A stretch of 35,052 nucleotides of DNA from a virus. Below are positions 9,165 to 19,422 of this stretch, piece after piece; position 1 is the first letter of the stretch, and each line of letters begins with the position of its first letter. The stretch lies in the IMG/VR virus record IMGVR_UViG_3300013099_000914, positions 1 to 35,052 of that record. One strand, written 5' to 3'. The notes under the pieces are model-generated. The model was not told the origin of the DNA, ran no database searches, and worked only from the letters and a program-made list of their open reading frames with translations. Position numbers and translations under genes: made by a program.

Positions 9165-10135
9165 TCCCGCTGAAGCATCCTTCGCGGCACTACATCCTCT
9201 ACCTGTTGACCCGTCGGTCGATGAGTGCCGAGGTGATCGCCGCAACCCTGGCTGAGCAAGGGCTCCCTGTTCCGGTTCACACGGAGCAGCCCCTGAAGCT
9301 GAAGGAGAAGGGCAAGAAGAGGAAGCCTCGGCGCGTGGACACCTATCCGGAGTTCATCGACCACCTCCGCCGGGTCCAGAGGTCCTTGGACTTCCCCCCG
9401 GGGTTCCACCCCCTCCGGAAGAACCACGAGCCCTCACAGGTGTTCCTGAAGCGCCTGGGGGTAGCTGACTTCTGGAGGCAGGACCCCTTCACCATGGCGG
9501 CCTTCGAGTATCTGTCGGACCCACACATCTGCCGGATGCTCAAGACGATGCTCCTGGGTCCTCTCGGACTCCTGGCTATCTCCCGCAGGCTTGCCGAGAA
9601 GTTTGGCCTCCCCGCTACAGCCATGAACCCCCAAGTGATCCGAGCCTTCGCCCACTACTTCTGGGACTACGATGCCTTGGATCGAGCCGAGTGGGACCGG
9701 GTCCTGTGGGACTGGGTGACGGGGGATACGACCGACTACCACATCGCCCTCAAGTCCCCTCGGTCCTCGGTGGGGGCAGCGATGGTGCTCCACATTACTG
9801 ATCAGGGAGGGAGTGAATCCCTCAAGGAAGTCCTGACGTACCGCTTCGGGCGTGACGCAAACTTCATGGAGATTGTCCGCGCCACCATCGGCATGAGCAC
9901 CGGGGTAGCCAAGGCCACCACGATGATGATGCATACCCAGGCGATGATCCAGCATCAGGACCAGCTGGACCTACGTCGAGGTGGTAGTGCTGAACTACTT
10001 GAAGAACTACGTCGAATCGAGGCAACCTATGATCCCAGGAAGCTCACCACGGTGAAGGATCTGCCCCTGCACCAGCTTCCTCCGGGATATATCGACGTCG
10101 AATACGAGGAAATGAACGATGACAGCCCCCAGTAG
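9161..10135 (+). CDS. Unknown protein upstream of terminase; possible small terminase or DNA-binding subunit
   Basis: 324 aa. I start it at ATG 9161 because this overlaps the previous stop as ATGA; an earlier in-frame start at 9086 would lie deep inside the upstream gene. Two segments look like helix-turn-helix elements: residues about 20-37 (SAEVIAATLAEQGLPVP) and about 142-160 (LAISRRLAEKFGLPA), the second followed by an aromatic stretch (FAHYFWDYDALDRAEW) that resembles the segment after the HTH in some phage small terminase-like proteins. A basic loop (KLKEKGKKRKPRR) lies near residue 50. The gene sits two positions before the large terminase, where a small subunit is often found. The similarity is weak, and a general DNA-binding or structural protein is equally possible. 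Confidence 0.7.
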   Translation: MIPLKHPSRHYILYLLTRRSMSAEVIAATLAEQGLPVPVHTEQPLKLKEKGKKRKPRRVDTYPEFIDHLRRVQRSLDFPPGFHPLRKNHEPSQVFLKRLGVADFWRQDPFTMAAFEYLSDPHICRMLKTMLLGPLGLLAISRRLAEKFGLPATAMNPQVIRAFAHYFWDYDALDRAEWDRVLWDWVTGDTTDYHIALKSPRSSVGAAMVLHITDQGGSESLKEVLTYRFGRDANFMEIVRATIGMSTGVAKATTMMMHTQAMIQHQDQLDLRRGGSAELLEELRRIEATYDPRKLTTVKDLPLHQLPPGYIDVEYEEMNDDSPQ

Positions 10136-10505
10136 CACCGAAGAACGTGGCGCCTTGCAGACCTTCAACACTCCGGAGAAGGTCCGTCACTCCATCCCCA
10201 ACATGCAGGCCCAGGCCAAGCCTCACTACACGGTGGAGTGGGGTGGGCGTGTCACGGATGGCGCCATGATCTTCCACTTCTTCCCACCCCTTCAGCCCAA
10301 CGGCAAGATCGGGAAGTGGCCCAACACCTCCCGCATGGACAAGCGCCTGGAGAAGGCGATGCCTGAGGTCTTCGATGTCCAGCGACTCACTGCTGGCTTT
10401 GAGGAGTCGTGGGATTCTTTTTTTGTGATTGCCGGGGGTTATGCCTCGTCCTTGGATCCTCGGCTCCTTGCCCAGAAGTTTTTCGACGCGATTGACGCCG
10501 CTTGA
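10119..10505 (+). CDS. Small unknown protein
   Basis: 128 aa, overlapping the previous gene by 17 nt in another frame. Codon third positions are strongly G/C up to about 10405, then become T-rich through the last 30 codons. That tail still reads as a plausible protein end (FFVIAGG, DPRLLAQKFFDAID). The change may reflect the constraint of a probable minus-strand gene whose 3' end overlaps here. The tail also contains a run of seven T at 10418-10424, read in frame as Phe-Phe after a Ser codon. No domain is recognised. Position just before the terminase suggests a packaging- or structure-related role, but nothing in the sequence proves it. Confidence 0.65.
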   Translation: MTAPSSTEERGALQTFNTPEKVRHSIPNMQAQAKPHYTVEWGGRVTDGAMIFHFFPPLQPNGKIGKWPNTSRMDKRLEKAMPEVFDVQRLTAGFEESWDSFFVIAGGYASSLDPRLLAQKFFDAIDAA

Positions 10506-10704
10506 GCGTCATGCGGAACTTCTTCGGGAAGGCTACGCTGAAGTGGGTGCGGTGGTACTTGTTGTACTGCTTCACGTAGTTCCGAACAGCGGACTTCATA
10601 TGGGGTTCCGGATCCATACGGAAGGCGTACCATCGGTGCCCCTCCTTCGTGGTGCGTGCCCCATGTACGATGTCCCCCAGGGCTTTGACCAGGAACCCAC
10701 TCAT
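10387..10704 (-). CDS. Probable small basic protein encoded on the minus strand
   Basis: 105 aa from the ATG at 10704; a longer form could start at 10758. The first two thirds of the minus-strand reading frame use the G/C-ending codons typical of this genome (TAC, AAG, CAC, TTC, CGC), and the product looks like a folded basic protein (GHRWYAFRMDPEP, VRNYVKQYNKYHRTHF, PKKFRMTLKRR). The last 35 codons lose this bias, become rich in Q, N, K and T, and overlap the plus-strand gene ending at 10505 tail-to-tail. Without this gene, 10506-10702 would be a 197-nt hole in a region otherwise without gaps. The start overlaps the terminase start head-to-head by 2 nt. No good ribosome binding site is visible, so confidence is moderate. 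Function unknown; the basic helices could bind nucleic acid. Confidence 0.5.
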   Translation of the reverse strand: MSGFLVKALGDIVHGARTTKEGHRWYAFRMDPEPHMKSAVRNYVKQYNKYHRTHFSVAFPKKFRMTLKRRQSRRKTSGQGAEDPRTRHNPRQSQKKNPTTPQSQQ

Positions 10705-12538
10705 GGCATCTAGGCTGAACGATTTCTCTGACGACTTCGACAAGGGTGCCTCCACCAAGCGCAGGGTTGTAGACCCATTCTACCAGTCTCGGTCACAAAA
10801 AAGGATGCGGAGGCACACCCTGAAGATGCTGCCGTCCGATTGGGTGAGTCGGTTCGTGAGGATCAAGGACGGGGACACGGGTAAGGTCAAGAAGATCGAC
10901 TTCTCTGAGCGGAAGTATCTCATCCGCCCCTACAACTCCTCGGCCAAGAAGATGCTCCTCATGACGAGTCGTCAGGCGGAGAAGTCCACCACCCTGGGGA
11001 ACAAGCTCTTCGCCCTGAGTGGGATGCGCCCCATGTACACGTCGCTCTTCGTGTCGCCCTCGGCGATGCAGACGACAGTGTTCTCCCGGACAAGGCTCGA
11101 TGACATCGTCACCGTCAGCCCCCTGCTCCAGGCCATGGTGACCAAGGGGAACACCTGGAACATCCTGGAGAAGGTCTGGGGCAACATGTCCATGATCTAT
11201 TTGCGATATGCCTTCCTTACGGCTGACCGTATCCGAGGCCTCGCGGTCAACGCTATCTTTGGCGATGAGCTTCAGGATCTCCTGGTCGACAACATGCCGG
11301 TCATCGAAGAGACGGCCTCTCACCAGAAGGATCCGATCTACGTCTACTCCGGGACACCCAAGTCTCTCGACAACAACATCGAGCAGTACTGGGCCAAGTC
11401 TTCGACCATGACTGAGTGGGCCATCCCCTGCGAGAGGCATGGGACCCCGAAGAATCCTGCGTCCTGGCATTGGAACATCCTGGGGGTGAAGAACCTCGGA
11501 CTCAGTGGCCCGATTTGTGAGCAGTGCGGCGGACCCATCAACCCCGAGCACCCCTACGCACGGTGGGTGGAGACGAACCCGGGAGACCCGAAGCGTCCGG
11601 AGACCCGCCCCGAGTTCGAGGGGTACCGCCTCTGCCGCCTGATGGTCCCATGGTTCTGGAAGGACCCAGGCAAGTGGAAGGAGATCCTCGAAGCCTACGA
11701 GAGGTATCCTACCGCCCAGTTCATGAACGAGGTCTTGGCGGTCTCGTATGACTCAGGTACCAAGCCCATCACCCGGGCGGAGTTGATCCGAGCCTGTGAC
11801 TCCAAGTACACCAACGACCTGGCGCAGGTGTCGGAGCTGGCCAAGACACACCCCATGTACTTTGGGATCGACTGGGGCACAGGGCAAAAGGCCTACACGG
11901 TCCTGACAGCCTGGTGCTACTGCCGAAGCGATGACGCTCTCCAGTGCGTCTACATGTACCGCTTCGAGGCACAGGAAGCTGACCCGGAGGTGCAGGTCGA
12001 GATGATCGAGAGGCTTGTCTCCGACCTGCATGGCAAGTACATCGGAGCTGATTACGGGATGGGCTTCTACCAGAACAAGAGACTCACCTCGACGTTCGGT
12101 CCGCAGCGTATCCATGTGTTCCAGTACGCAGCTCGTCTACCTATGAAGGTGGCCTACAGCAGCAAGCTCCACAGGTACCTGGTCTTCCGCACCCCTCTCC
12201 TGGCGGACATCTTCCATGCCCTGAAGAGGGGGAAGCTCCGCCTCCCTGACTGGGAGGCAATCAAGGAGCCCTTCGGATCGGATGTCCTCTCAATCTTCTC
12301 CGAGTATTCCGAGACGATGAAGATGATCAAGTACGACAAGCCGAAGTCAGCGACCGACGACTCATTCCACGCGATGGTCTATGGCGTCTTGGCCTCCTTC
12401 CTCGATCACCAACGGCCGGACATCATCACCCCGACCCAGGACAGGTCGGCTCAGGCCAGTGACGAGTACACCCTCTTTGAAACGTACGCTCAGGATGTCG
12501 ACTCCGAGGAGATGGAAAACCCGAACCAGTGGGGGTAG
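10703..12538 (+). CDS. Terminase large subunit
   Basis: 611 aa from ATG 10703. It packages the genome: an ATPase motor plus nuclease acting at the portal of the prohead. The Walker A-like motif is at residues 89-96 (SRQAEKST, K94). Walker B is at about 182-189 (VNAIFGDE, D188 and E189). A coupling-type motif is at about 215-219 (YSGTP). A zinc-binding insertion has C243, C272 and C275 (CEQCGG). The nuclease domain begins at about 386 with FGIDWGTG (D390), followed later by GADYGMG. The insertion with cysteines and the overall order resemble terminases of large myophages and the GpA type. The Walker A lacks the usual glycine before lysine (E in its place). An in-frame earlier start at 10649 exists, but 10703 is preferred because the upstream residues look non-coding in this frame. 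Confidence 0.92.
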   Translation: MASRLNDFSDDFDKGASTKRRVVDPFYQSRSQKRMRRHTLKMLPSDWVSRFVRIKDGDTGKVKKIDFSERKYLIRPYNSSAKKMLLMTSRQAEKSTTLGNKLFALSGMRPMYTSLFVSPSAMQTTVFSRTRLDDIVTVSPLLQAMVTKGNTWNILEKVWGNMSMIYLRYAFLTADRIRGLAVNAIFGDELQDLLVDNMPVIEETASHQKDPIYVYSGTPKSLDNNIEQYWAKSSTMTEWAIPCERHGTPKNPASWHWNILGVKNLGLSGPICEQCGGPINPEHPYARWVETNPGDPKRPETRPEFEGYRLCRLMVPWFWKDPGKWKEILEAYERYPTAQFMNEVLAVSYDSGTKPITRAELIRACDSKYTNDLAQVSELAKTHPMYFGIDWGTGQKAYTVLTAWCYCRSDDALQCVYMYRFEAQEADPEVQVEMIERLVSDLHGKYIGADYGMGFYQNKRLTSTFGPQRIHVFQYAARLPMKVAYSSKLHRYLVFRTPLLADIFHALKRGKLRLPDWEAIKEPFGSDVLSIFSEYSETMKMIKYDKPKSATDDSFHAMVYGVLASFLDHQRPDIITPTQDRSAQASDEYTLFETYAQDVDSEEMENPNQWG

Positions 12539-12539
12539 G

Positions 12540-12577
12540 CAAAAGAAAACTGCCAGGGACTTTCGTCCCCAGCAGTT
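12540..12577 (-). terminator. Rho-independent terminator for the minus-strand block
   Basis: An inverted repeat pairs AACTGC at 12548-12553 with GCAGTT at 12572-12577, then a CA/CA internal mismatch, then GGGAC at 12556-12560 with GTCCC at 12565-12569 around a TTTC loop. Read on the minus strand the hairpin is followed by a T-rich tract (12540-12547). It lies 2 nt after the terminase stop and 22 nt after the stop of the convergent minus-strand gene, so it should end the minus-strand transcript. On the plus strand no T-run follows. Confidence 0.75.
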
Positions 12578-12598
12578 CCTCACACGTCGAGGGCTAGT

Positions 12599-13075
12599 TC
12601 AGCCTTCGAGCTGGTCGGGCTCTCCGGCGTCGCCGGCCGAGAGGAGACGACTGACCGCCTCTTCGCCGCCAGCCTGTCCGGCCTTGTTGGCCATCGACAC
12701 CACGAGGAAGCCACCGAGGCCGCCAGTGCCGATGACGAAGAGGCAGGTTCCGACAAACCCCGCCACTTTCCAGGGATCGACCGCGTACTCCGGGCTCCGA
12801 GGGTCCCCACCCTTGAACCCGATGCACTTGCTGAACCACGACGACTCCGTGCATTCCGCCTGGTGGCGGACCAACGTGTGAGCGTAGTTCGACTCACCCG
12901 TGTGGTGCGTGCTGTCGAGGACCTCCACCATGGAGTCCATGGTGCCCGTAAGGGACTGAATGGTTTCGCGGCTGCTGTTCGCGGCGTTCACCGCCTTCTC
13001 GGCCTTCTCTTCCACCTCCACCTTTGCAACCTGTTGTTGCAGCTGTCGGTTCTGGTCTTGTTTCTCATCAGGCAT
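12599..13075 (-). CDS. Small protein with N-terminal coiled coil and one transmembrane segment
   Basis: 158 aa from ATG 13075, chosen because an AGGAGGAGG stretch lies just upstream on the minus strand; a longer form from 13117 would bury that site. Residues about 5-50 are charged and Q/K/E/A-rich with heptad-like spacing, so probably coiled coil. Residues about 107-132 form one hydrophobic segment (FVGTCLFVIGTGGLGGFLVV), followed by a short Gly/Ala/Glu-rich acidic tail. Two cysteines flank a short loop (CTESSWFSKC by numbering near 75-83). It is the last gene of the minus-strand block and is followed by a strong terminator. The layout could fit a holin/spanin-like or other membrane protein, but no family is recognised. 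Confidence 0.7.
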   Translation of the reverse strand: MPDEKQDQNRQLQQQVAKVEVEEKAEKAVNAANSSRETIQSLTGTMDSMVEVLDSTHHTGESNYAHTLVRHQAECTESSWFSKCIGFKGGDPRSPEYAVDPWKVAGFVGTCLFVIGTGGLGGFLVVSMANKAGQAGGEEAVSRLLSAGDAGEPDQLEG

Positions 13076-13167
13076 GTTCTTGGATCCTCCTCCTGAGGGT
13101 TGCCCCTCGTGGCGCAAGGTTCTGCGCTCACCATGCTAATAGATCGTTACGATCGGTTTTTCTCAGA

Positions 13168-15569
<2,402 letters not shown>

Positions 15570-15638
15570 GCTGCCCTTCCCCTCGTGTAAACAGATAGGG
15601 TACCCTACACGTGGAACTAGGTGATGGAGATCGCCACA
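15570..15638. promoter_or_regulatory. Divergent intergenic region with 12-bp palindrome
   Basis: This 69-nt spacer separates the minus-strand gyrB block from the plus-strand head block and must hold the minus-strand promoter, and probably a plus-strand promoter too. It contains the perfect palindrome TAGGGTACCCTA at 15596-15607. A second inverted repeat, CGTGTA at 15584-15589 and TACACG at 15606-15611, overlaps it with a different centre. No convincing -35/-10 pair for a housekeeping sigma factor was found. The palindrome could be an operator or part of a phage-type promoter. The plus side holds alternative starts at 15621 and 15624. Confidence 0.5.
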
Positions 15639-16463
15639 ATGACGACCGACCCAATGCGCTTCTTCCCTGGAGCACAGGCTGTTGATGCAGGGCATCTCGA
15701 ACTTCTCGGGAAGCAGGCTGCATCTCTTGCTGATGCCGGCCCCCTAAGCCTGGCCGATGCCGCGGTGCGCCTACTCAACTCCGAGAAGCTGAGTTCGGAG
15801 CAGGTGCGTCGCGTCGTTGAGTTCGCCAACACTGAGGCCTTCAACCGTAAGTTCGGTGCCCTCGACCCCGCAAACCGGGTCGTCGACATCGAGGGTGGGC
15901 CCGCTGATCCGGAGCAGGTCATTCAGACTCTGAACAATCAGGCTCGTCCGCAGGCCGTGGAGTTCCAGTCCTCGGATTACAGCATGCCTCCAGAAGCTAA
16001 GGTGGCTCACGAGGTCGACTTCGGCCTGGGCCCAGTGCCTGTCCCCCATCGGGGAGGGGTCATTCAGCGTGTGCTGAACCTTCAGTCGAAGGTCGCTCGG
16101 GCTCACGAGGAGACGGTGCAGAACGCAGAATCTGCCCGGTTCCAGATGGTGGCTTCCATCGGGGAGCTTCAGGGTGTGGTGAAGACCGCTGTCCTAGACG
16201 GCCTGTGTCGGGAGGATCTGGTGGCCTCGTGGCTAGCAGCTGACCCCACGCTGGTGAAAGAAGCCTTGTCCTACATGCCTCGAATCCCTGTCCGTACGGG
16301 GATCAAGGTAGCTCATCGGGTCAACCCGAAGCACCCTGTGGTGGCGCGCTACTGCGAGTTCGCGAAGCAGGCCAACCACTTCGCTACCTTTACGGTCGCT
16401 CGGCAGAACTTGGAGCGGCGACTGATCGAGATCAACTCCTTCATCACGGAGCACACTTCGTGA
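15639..16463 (+). CDS. Unknown protein, first gene of head block
   Basis: 274 aa from ATG 15639, which has GGAGA about 9 nt upstream; GTG 15621 or ATG 15624 would add six residues. The sequence is mostly helical. Residues about 15-60 are Ala/Leu-rich (LGKQAASLADAG, VRLLNSEKLSSEQVRRVVEFA). A Pro-rich linker lies near 115-140, and a long helical region covers about 145-270. It has several K-x-A variants (KQAA, KTAV, KVAH). The C-terminus overlaps the next start as GTGA. No family is recognised. By position, upstream of the protease and capsid genes, a virion or prohead-core protein is plausible. Confidence 0.7.
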   Translation: MTTDPMRFFPGAQAVDAGHLELLGKQAASLADAGPLSLADAAVRLLNSEKLSSEQVRRVVEFANTEAFNRKFGALDPANRVVDIEGGPADPEQVIQTLNNQARPQAVEFQSSDYSMPPEAKVAHEVDFGLGPVPVPHRGGVIQRVLNLQSKVARAHEETVQNAESARFQMVASIGELQGVVKTAVLDGLCREDLVASWLAADPTLVKEALSYMPRIPVRTGIKVAHRVNPKHPVVARYCEFAKQANHFATFTVARQNLERRLIEINSFITEHTS

Positions 16464-16828
16464 AGGGGCACCTCATCACGTTCCTGAAGGTGGCAGATGC
16501 CTCCGGCGTGAAGAAGGTCATCTCAGGGGCTGCCAGCGCGGGGGGGAAGTACCTCCGCGGGGCAGCTAGCCTGGGGAGTAGGGCCGTCGGTAAGGCCGGC
16601 GGAGGTGAAGTCTCCAAGGCGTTGGGGGCCACCGCGGCTCTCGGGGCTGCGGCTGCCGCCCCAGTCATCGCCCTTCGGTATGAGCCCACAGGGTATGGCC
16701 GGAAGTTCGAGCGGGCCGCAGGCAAGGGCCTCGGCGCGGCCGGACGTGGGGCCGCTCGTGCAGGGCAAGTGGTCGAGCAGGGATTGACAGCCAAAGACTG
16801 GGGCAGCCGAGCCGGGGAGACGTATTGA
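16460..16828 (+). CDS. Small Gly/Ala-rich hydrophobic protein
   Basis: 122 aa starting at GTG 16460, which overlaps the preceding stop (GTGA). After a short amphipathic N-terminus (HLITFLKVADAS) it is dominated by Gly, Ala, Ser and Lys, with a hydrophobic Ala-rich stretch at about 55-71 (ALGATAALGAAAAAPVIAL) able to span a membrane, and basic Gly/Ala-rich segments on both sides. The stop overlaps the next start as TGATG. It shares composition and layout with the Gly-zipper proteins encoded at 27046-32523. No enzyme motif is present. Confidence 0.65.
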   Translation: MKGHLITFLKVADASGVKKVISGAASAGGKYLRGAASLGSRAVGKAGGGEVSKALGATAALGAAAAAPVIALRYEPTGYGRKFERAAGKGLGAAGRGAARAGQVVEQGLTAKDWGSRAGETY

Positions 16829-17532
16829 TGTCCTATTCTCAACACAAAGCTGTTGCCGGCATGCTCCGGAAGATCGCTGCTAAGAAGCTCGCCGTCGGGG
16901 TCAGTGGCCTCCATCCGGACCAGATGGCTCGGATGGCGAGGGATATGCCCATGCGATCTTTCTACAAGACCCCTGAGTTTGCTGGGGCTGCTGCGGCTGC
17001 GGCCATCCCCTTCGCTCTGATGGAGGGGACGCGGGCCATCAAGGGCCTCGTGAACTCCCGGAGGAAGTCCAAGGTCTTCAAGCAGACCATGGAGGCCAAC
17101 CCCCGTCTGAAGCAGCTCGACTCCAAGGCGACGCAGCGGTATTTCAACACGCTCTACCGCGTGAACCCGGAGATGGCTAAGGACCCGACCATCGCAGCCT
17201 CCTTCATCCACAATCAGCATGAGCTGAGCGATGCCACCTTCCCTGACCGAGGGATCATCGCGGGCGCCAACGAGATGGCGAAGATGCGGGAGAGTCTGGG
17301 CAAGGCTCGCTCGACAGAATCCAGTGGGCGAGTTCAGACCCACGCCATGGCAGCTGGACGACTGGGTCAGGCTACCTTCGAGGGCGTGGCTAGGGGAAGG
17401 TCCGACGCAGCTGAGCGGGCCTACATCAGTGGCCGAGCCTTGGCGGGGGACGTTCCCGCCATGTCCGATCTTCGCCCTAGCTTCGGCAGGGGTGGCGGTG
17501 GCCGAGACCGAGACCCCCGTAACCGCCGGTAG
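16828..17532 (+). CDS. Unknown protein with a hydrophobic alanine-rich segment
   Basis: 234 aa from ATG 16828, with GGGGAGA about 8 nt upstream; a TTG at 16825 is possible but less likely. The N-terminus has LRKIAAKKLAV (about 13-23), matching the K-x-A-[SAG] pattern. An Ala-rich hydrophobic stretch at about 53-66 (AGAAAAAAIPFALM) could be membrane-inserted. The middle is helical (NPRLKQLDSKATQRYFNTLYRVNPEMA). The last 30 residues are Gly/Arg/Asp-rich and probably disordered. The stop is 2 nt before the protease start. No family is recognised. Position suggests a prohead or internal virion protein. Confidence 0.65.
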   Translation: MSYSQHKAVAGMLRKIAAKKLAVGVSGLHPDQMARMARDMPMRSFYKTPEFAGAAAAAAIPFALMEGTRAIKGLVNSRRKSKVFKQTMEANPRLKQLDSKATQRYFNTLYRVNPEMAKDPTIAASFIHNQHELSDATFPDRGIIAGANEMAKMRESLGKARSTESSGRVQTHAMAAGRLGQATFEGVARGRSDAAERAYISGRALAGDVPAMSDLRPSFGRGGGGRDRDPRNRR

Positions 17533-17534
17533 TC

Positions 17535-19352
17535 ATGGCCTTGATCAAGCGCGCGTGGTTCCCGGGGGAACAGGACGGGGAACCACTCGTCCGCATCGTT
17601 CGTCCGGGCGTGATGGAGAAGACCTCCTCGGCCATGGTGCCCGAGGTCCAAGACTTCATCTCGAAGCTGCGCCCTGATCCCCGCTACACATATGTCCTGG
17701 TGAACGCCATGGGGTACTCCGAGTTTTTCGGAGCCAACTCCAACAAGGACTACTACGGGCACAACCACCACCTGGACTTCAACGGTCTGCTGAACGCCCC
17801 CTCTGACTGGGGTGCGGATGCTTGCAAGGATTTGGTAGCTGGGAAGAAGTGGCTCTACGGATTCCCGACCTACTATGGTGCGACGGTCTACGCCCACCAC
17901 AAGAACTCCTGCCGAGACACCCTTGGTTTTGGCGATGTCATCTTCGTCATGCCGAACCACCGGATGAAGCGCATCGAGTTGGTGATGCGTGTGGACAACG
18001 AGCTGGCTGCCGAGCGGGGGCGCACCAGCATCCTCGATCGGATCCAACAGAACGCTCGTGTCGATGTGTCGATGGGTTGCAAGGTGCCCTTCGACTTCTG
18101 TTCGATCTGCACTGACTGGGAGCATGTCCAGACAGCCTGGAAGACATTCGACCCAGGGAAGCATGCACATCCAGGCATCGCCATCCTGCATTACCACCGT
18201 GGGGTAGCCCCCATCAGAGGGCTCAGCATCACTCGCGCAGATTACTGCGAGCACATGCGGCTTACCCCCGGTGCCATCCTTCCCGACGGTCGGAAGGTCT
18301 ACGTCTACAATGACTTCCCCCGCTTCTTCGACATCAGCTTCGTGTGGATCGGAGCCGACAAGACTGCACGGGTCATGTGGTACATGGGGGGTAAGTCCAA
18401 CGTGGCTATGCCCCAGACTGGGGCTCCTGCTCCCAGCCCCTTCCAAGCCATTGATCAGCAACGCTCCGCAGTGAAGATGGCCATGGAGAAGCGGGCGGAG
18501 AACACCATCTTCTTCAAGCGTGGGGAGATCGAGAAGGAGATCCCTGCCACCTACGCCAAGAAGATCGAACTGTGTGCTTCACAGGAACCCGATCTCCCCT
18601 TCAATCTCTTGGGTGATGCGGCGGAGATCTCTGGCCCCAAGACTCTTCTCTCTACCCTTGCGGCACTGGGGATCGTGCTCAAGCCGAGAGAGTTCCACAT
18701 GGTGGTGACCAAGGGTCGTCCGATGGGGGAGAAGCTTGCGGGCTTGGCTCTGGCTCAGAACGCTGAGTTCAACACCTTCTCCTCGGGGATAGACGACACC
18801 TACGCCATAAGTGGGGACAAGGTCAGTGCGGATATGGCCAGGGTCTTCCAGCCTGCCGCAGGGTCTCGGTCTTCCTTTGCTCCCCACCTTGGACCCAGGG
18901 TAGAGGGGATGTCCGAGGGACCTTCCAGCTTCAACAAAGAGGCGAGCGTCCTGACCTCAGATGTGATGAACGAGCTGGCGGCCCAGTACAATGGCTACCG
19001 ACTTTCTATTTTGGAGCAGGCCCCTGAGGTCTTCCCCAAGTACGCGTCCCTCTCCTTAGGCCCTATGGATCTAGAGTCTTTCCTCGGAAAGACGAGTTCG
19101 ATCCTTACTAAAGCTGTGCCCCTTCTCCTGGGTCTTGGCCCCATGATACATTTGGTCTCAGCCCATCTCCGGAAGAAACAGGATGCCGGAGAGGATCTTG
19201 GAACCATGGCCAAGTTTGTAGCAGAGAACCCTACCTTCACCACGATCGCGACAATCGGAGCAGGGCTCCGGGTAGCGATGGGGATTCAGAGGGCCGGGGG
19301 ACTCGGTTTGGCCGTAAAGGGTGTAGTTTCCGCACTACGTACAGTAGTGTGA
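17535..19352 (+). CDS. Prohead protease-like protein with long C-terminal extension
   Basis: 605 aa. Residues 1-285 look like the head-maturation protease family of large myophages: GANSNKDYYG at 66-75, a TYYGATVYAHHKNS segment at 112-125 offering the catalytic histidine (H121 or H122), a beta segment (RIELVMRVD), then DVSMGCKV with S179 as the likely nucleophile, a Cys cluster (C182, C189, C192), and FFDISFVWIGAD. In assemblin-fold proteases the His and Ser of such segments cut scaffold and capsid precursors inside the prohead. The remaining 320 residues are not part of that core. They are helical, carry KLAG and KEAS tetrapeptides, and end in a Gly/Leu-rich hydrophobic region (about 525-540 and 570-605). 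A fused prohead-core or scaffold segment is possible. The gene lies between terminase and capsid genes, as expected. Catalytic assignments are by pattern only. Confidence 0.75.
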   Translation: MALIKRAWFPGEQDGEPLVRIVRPGVMEKTSSAMVPEVQDFISKLRPDPRYTYVLVNAMGYSEFFGANSNKDYYGHNHHLDFNGLLNAPSDWGADACKDLVAGKKWLYGFPTYYGATVYAHHKNSCRDTLGFGDVIFVMPNHRMKRIELVMRVDNELAAERGRTSILDRIQQNARVDVSMGCKVPFDFCSICTDWEHVQTAWKTFDPGKHAHPGIAILHYHRGVAPIRGLSITRADYCEHMRLTPGAILPDGRKVYVYNDFPRFFDISFVWIGADKTARVMWYMGGKSNVAMPQTGAPAPSPFQAIDQQRSAVKMAMEKRAENTIFFKRGEIEKEIPATYAKKIELCASQEPDLPFNLLGDAAEISGPKTLLSTLAALGIVLKPREFHMVVTKGRPMGEKLAGLALAQNAEFNTFSSGIDDTYAISGDKVSADMARVFQPAAGSRSSFAPHLGPRVEGMSEGPSSFNKEASVLTSDVMNELAAQYNGYRLSILEQAPEVFPKYASLSLGPMDLESFLGKTSSILTKAVPLLLGLGPMIHLVSAHLRKKQDAGEDLGTMAKFVAENPTFTTIATIGAGLRVAMGIQRAGGLGLAVKGVVSALRTVV

Positions 19353-19422
19353 TCCCTCTGAGGTAGCTTCGCGCCACCGCCGACGAGGCCCAGTCAGCAA
19401 CCGCAGAAAAGGATTTAGGAAA

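Noticed and set aside
13142-13161. Short hairpin GATCG-TTA-CGATC followed by GGTTTTT on the plus strand
   Set aside because: The stem is only 5 bp and no plus-strand gene ends here; at best a weak terminator for read-through transcription.
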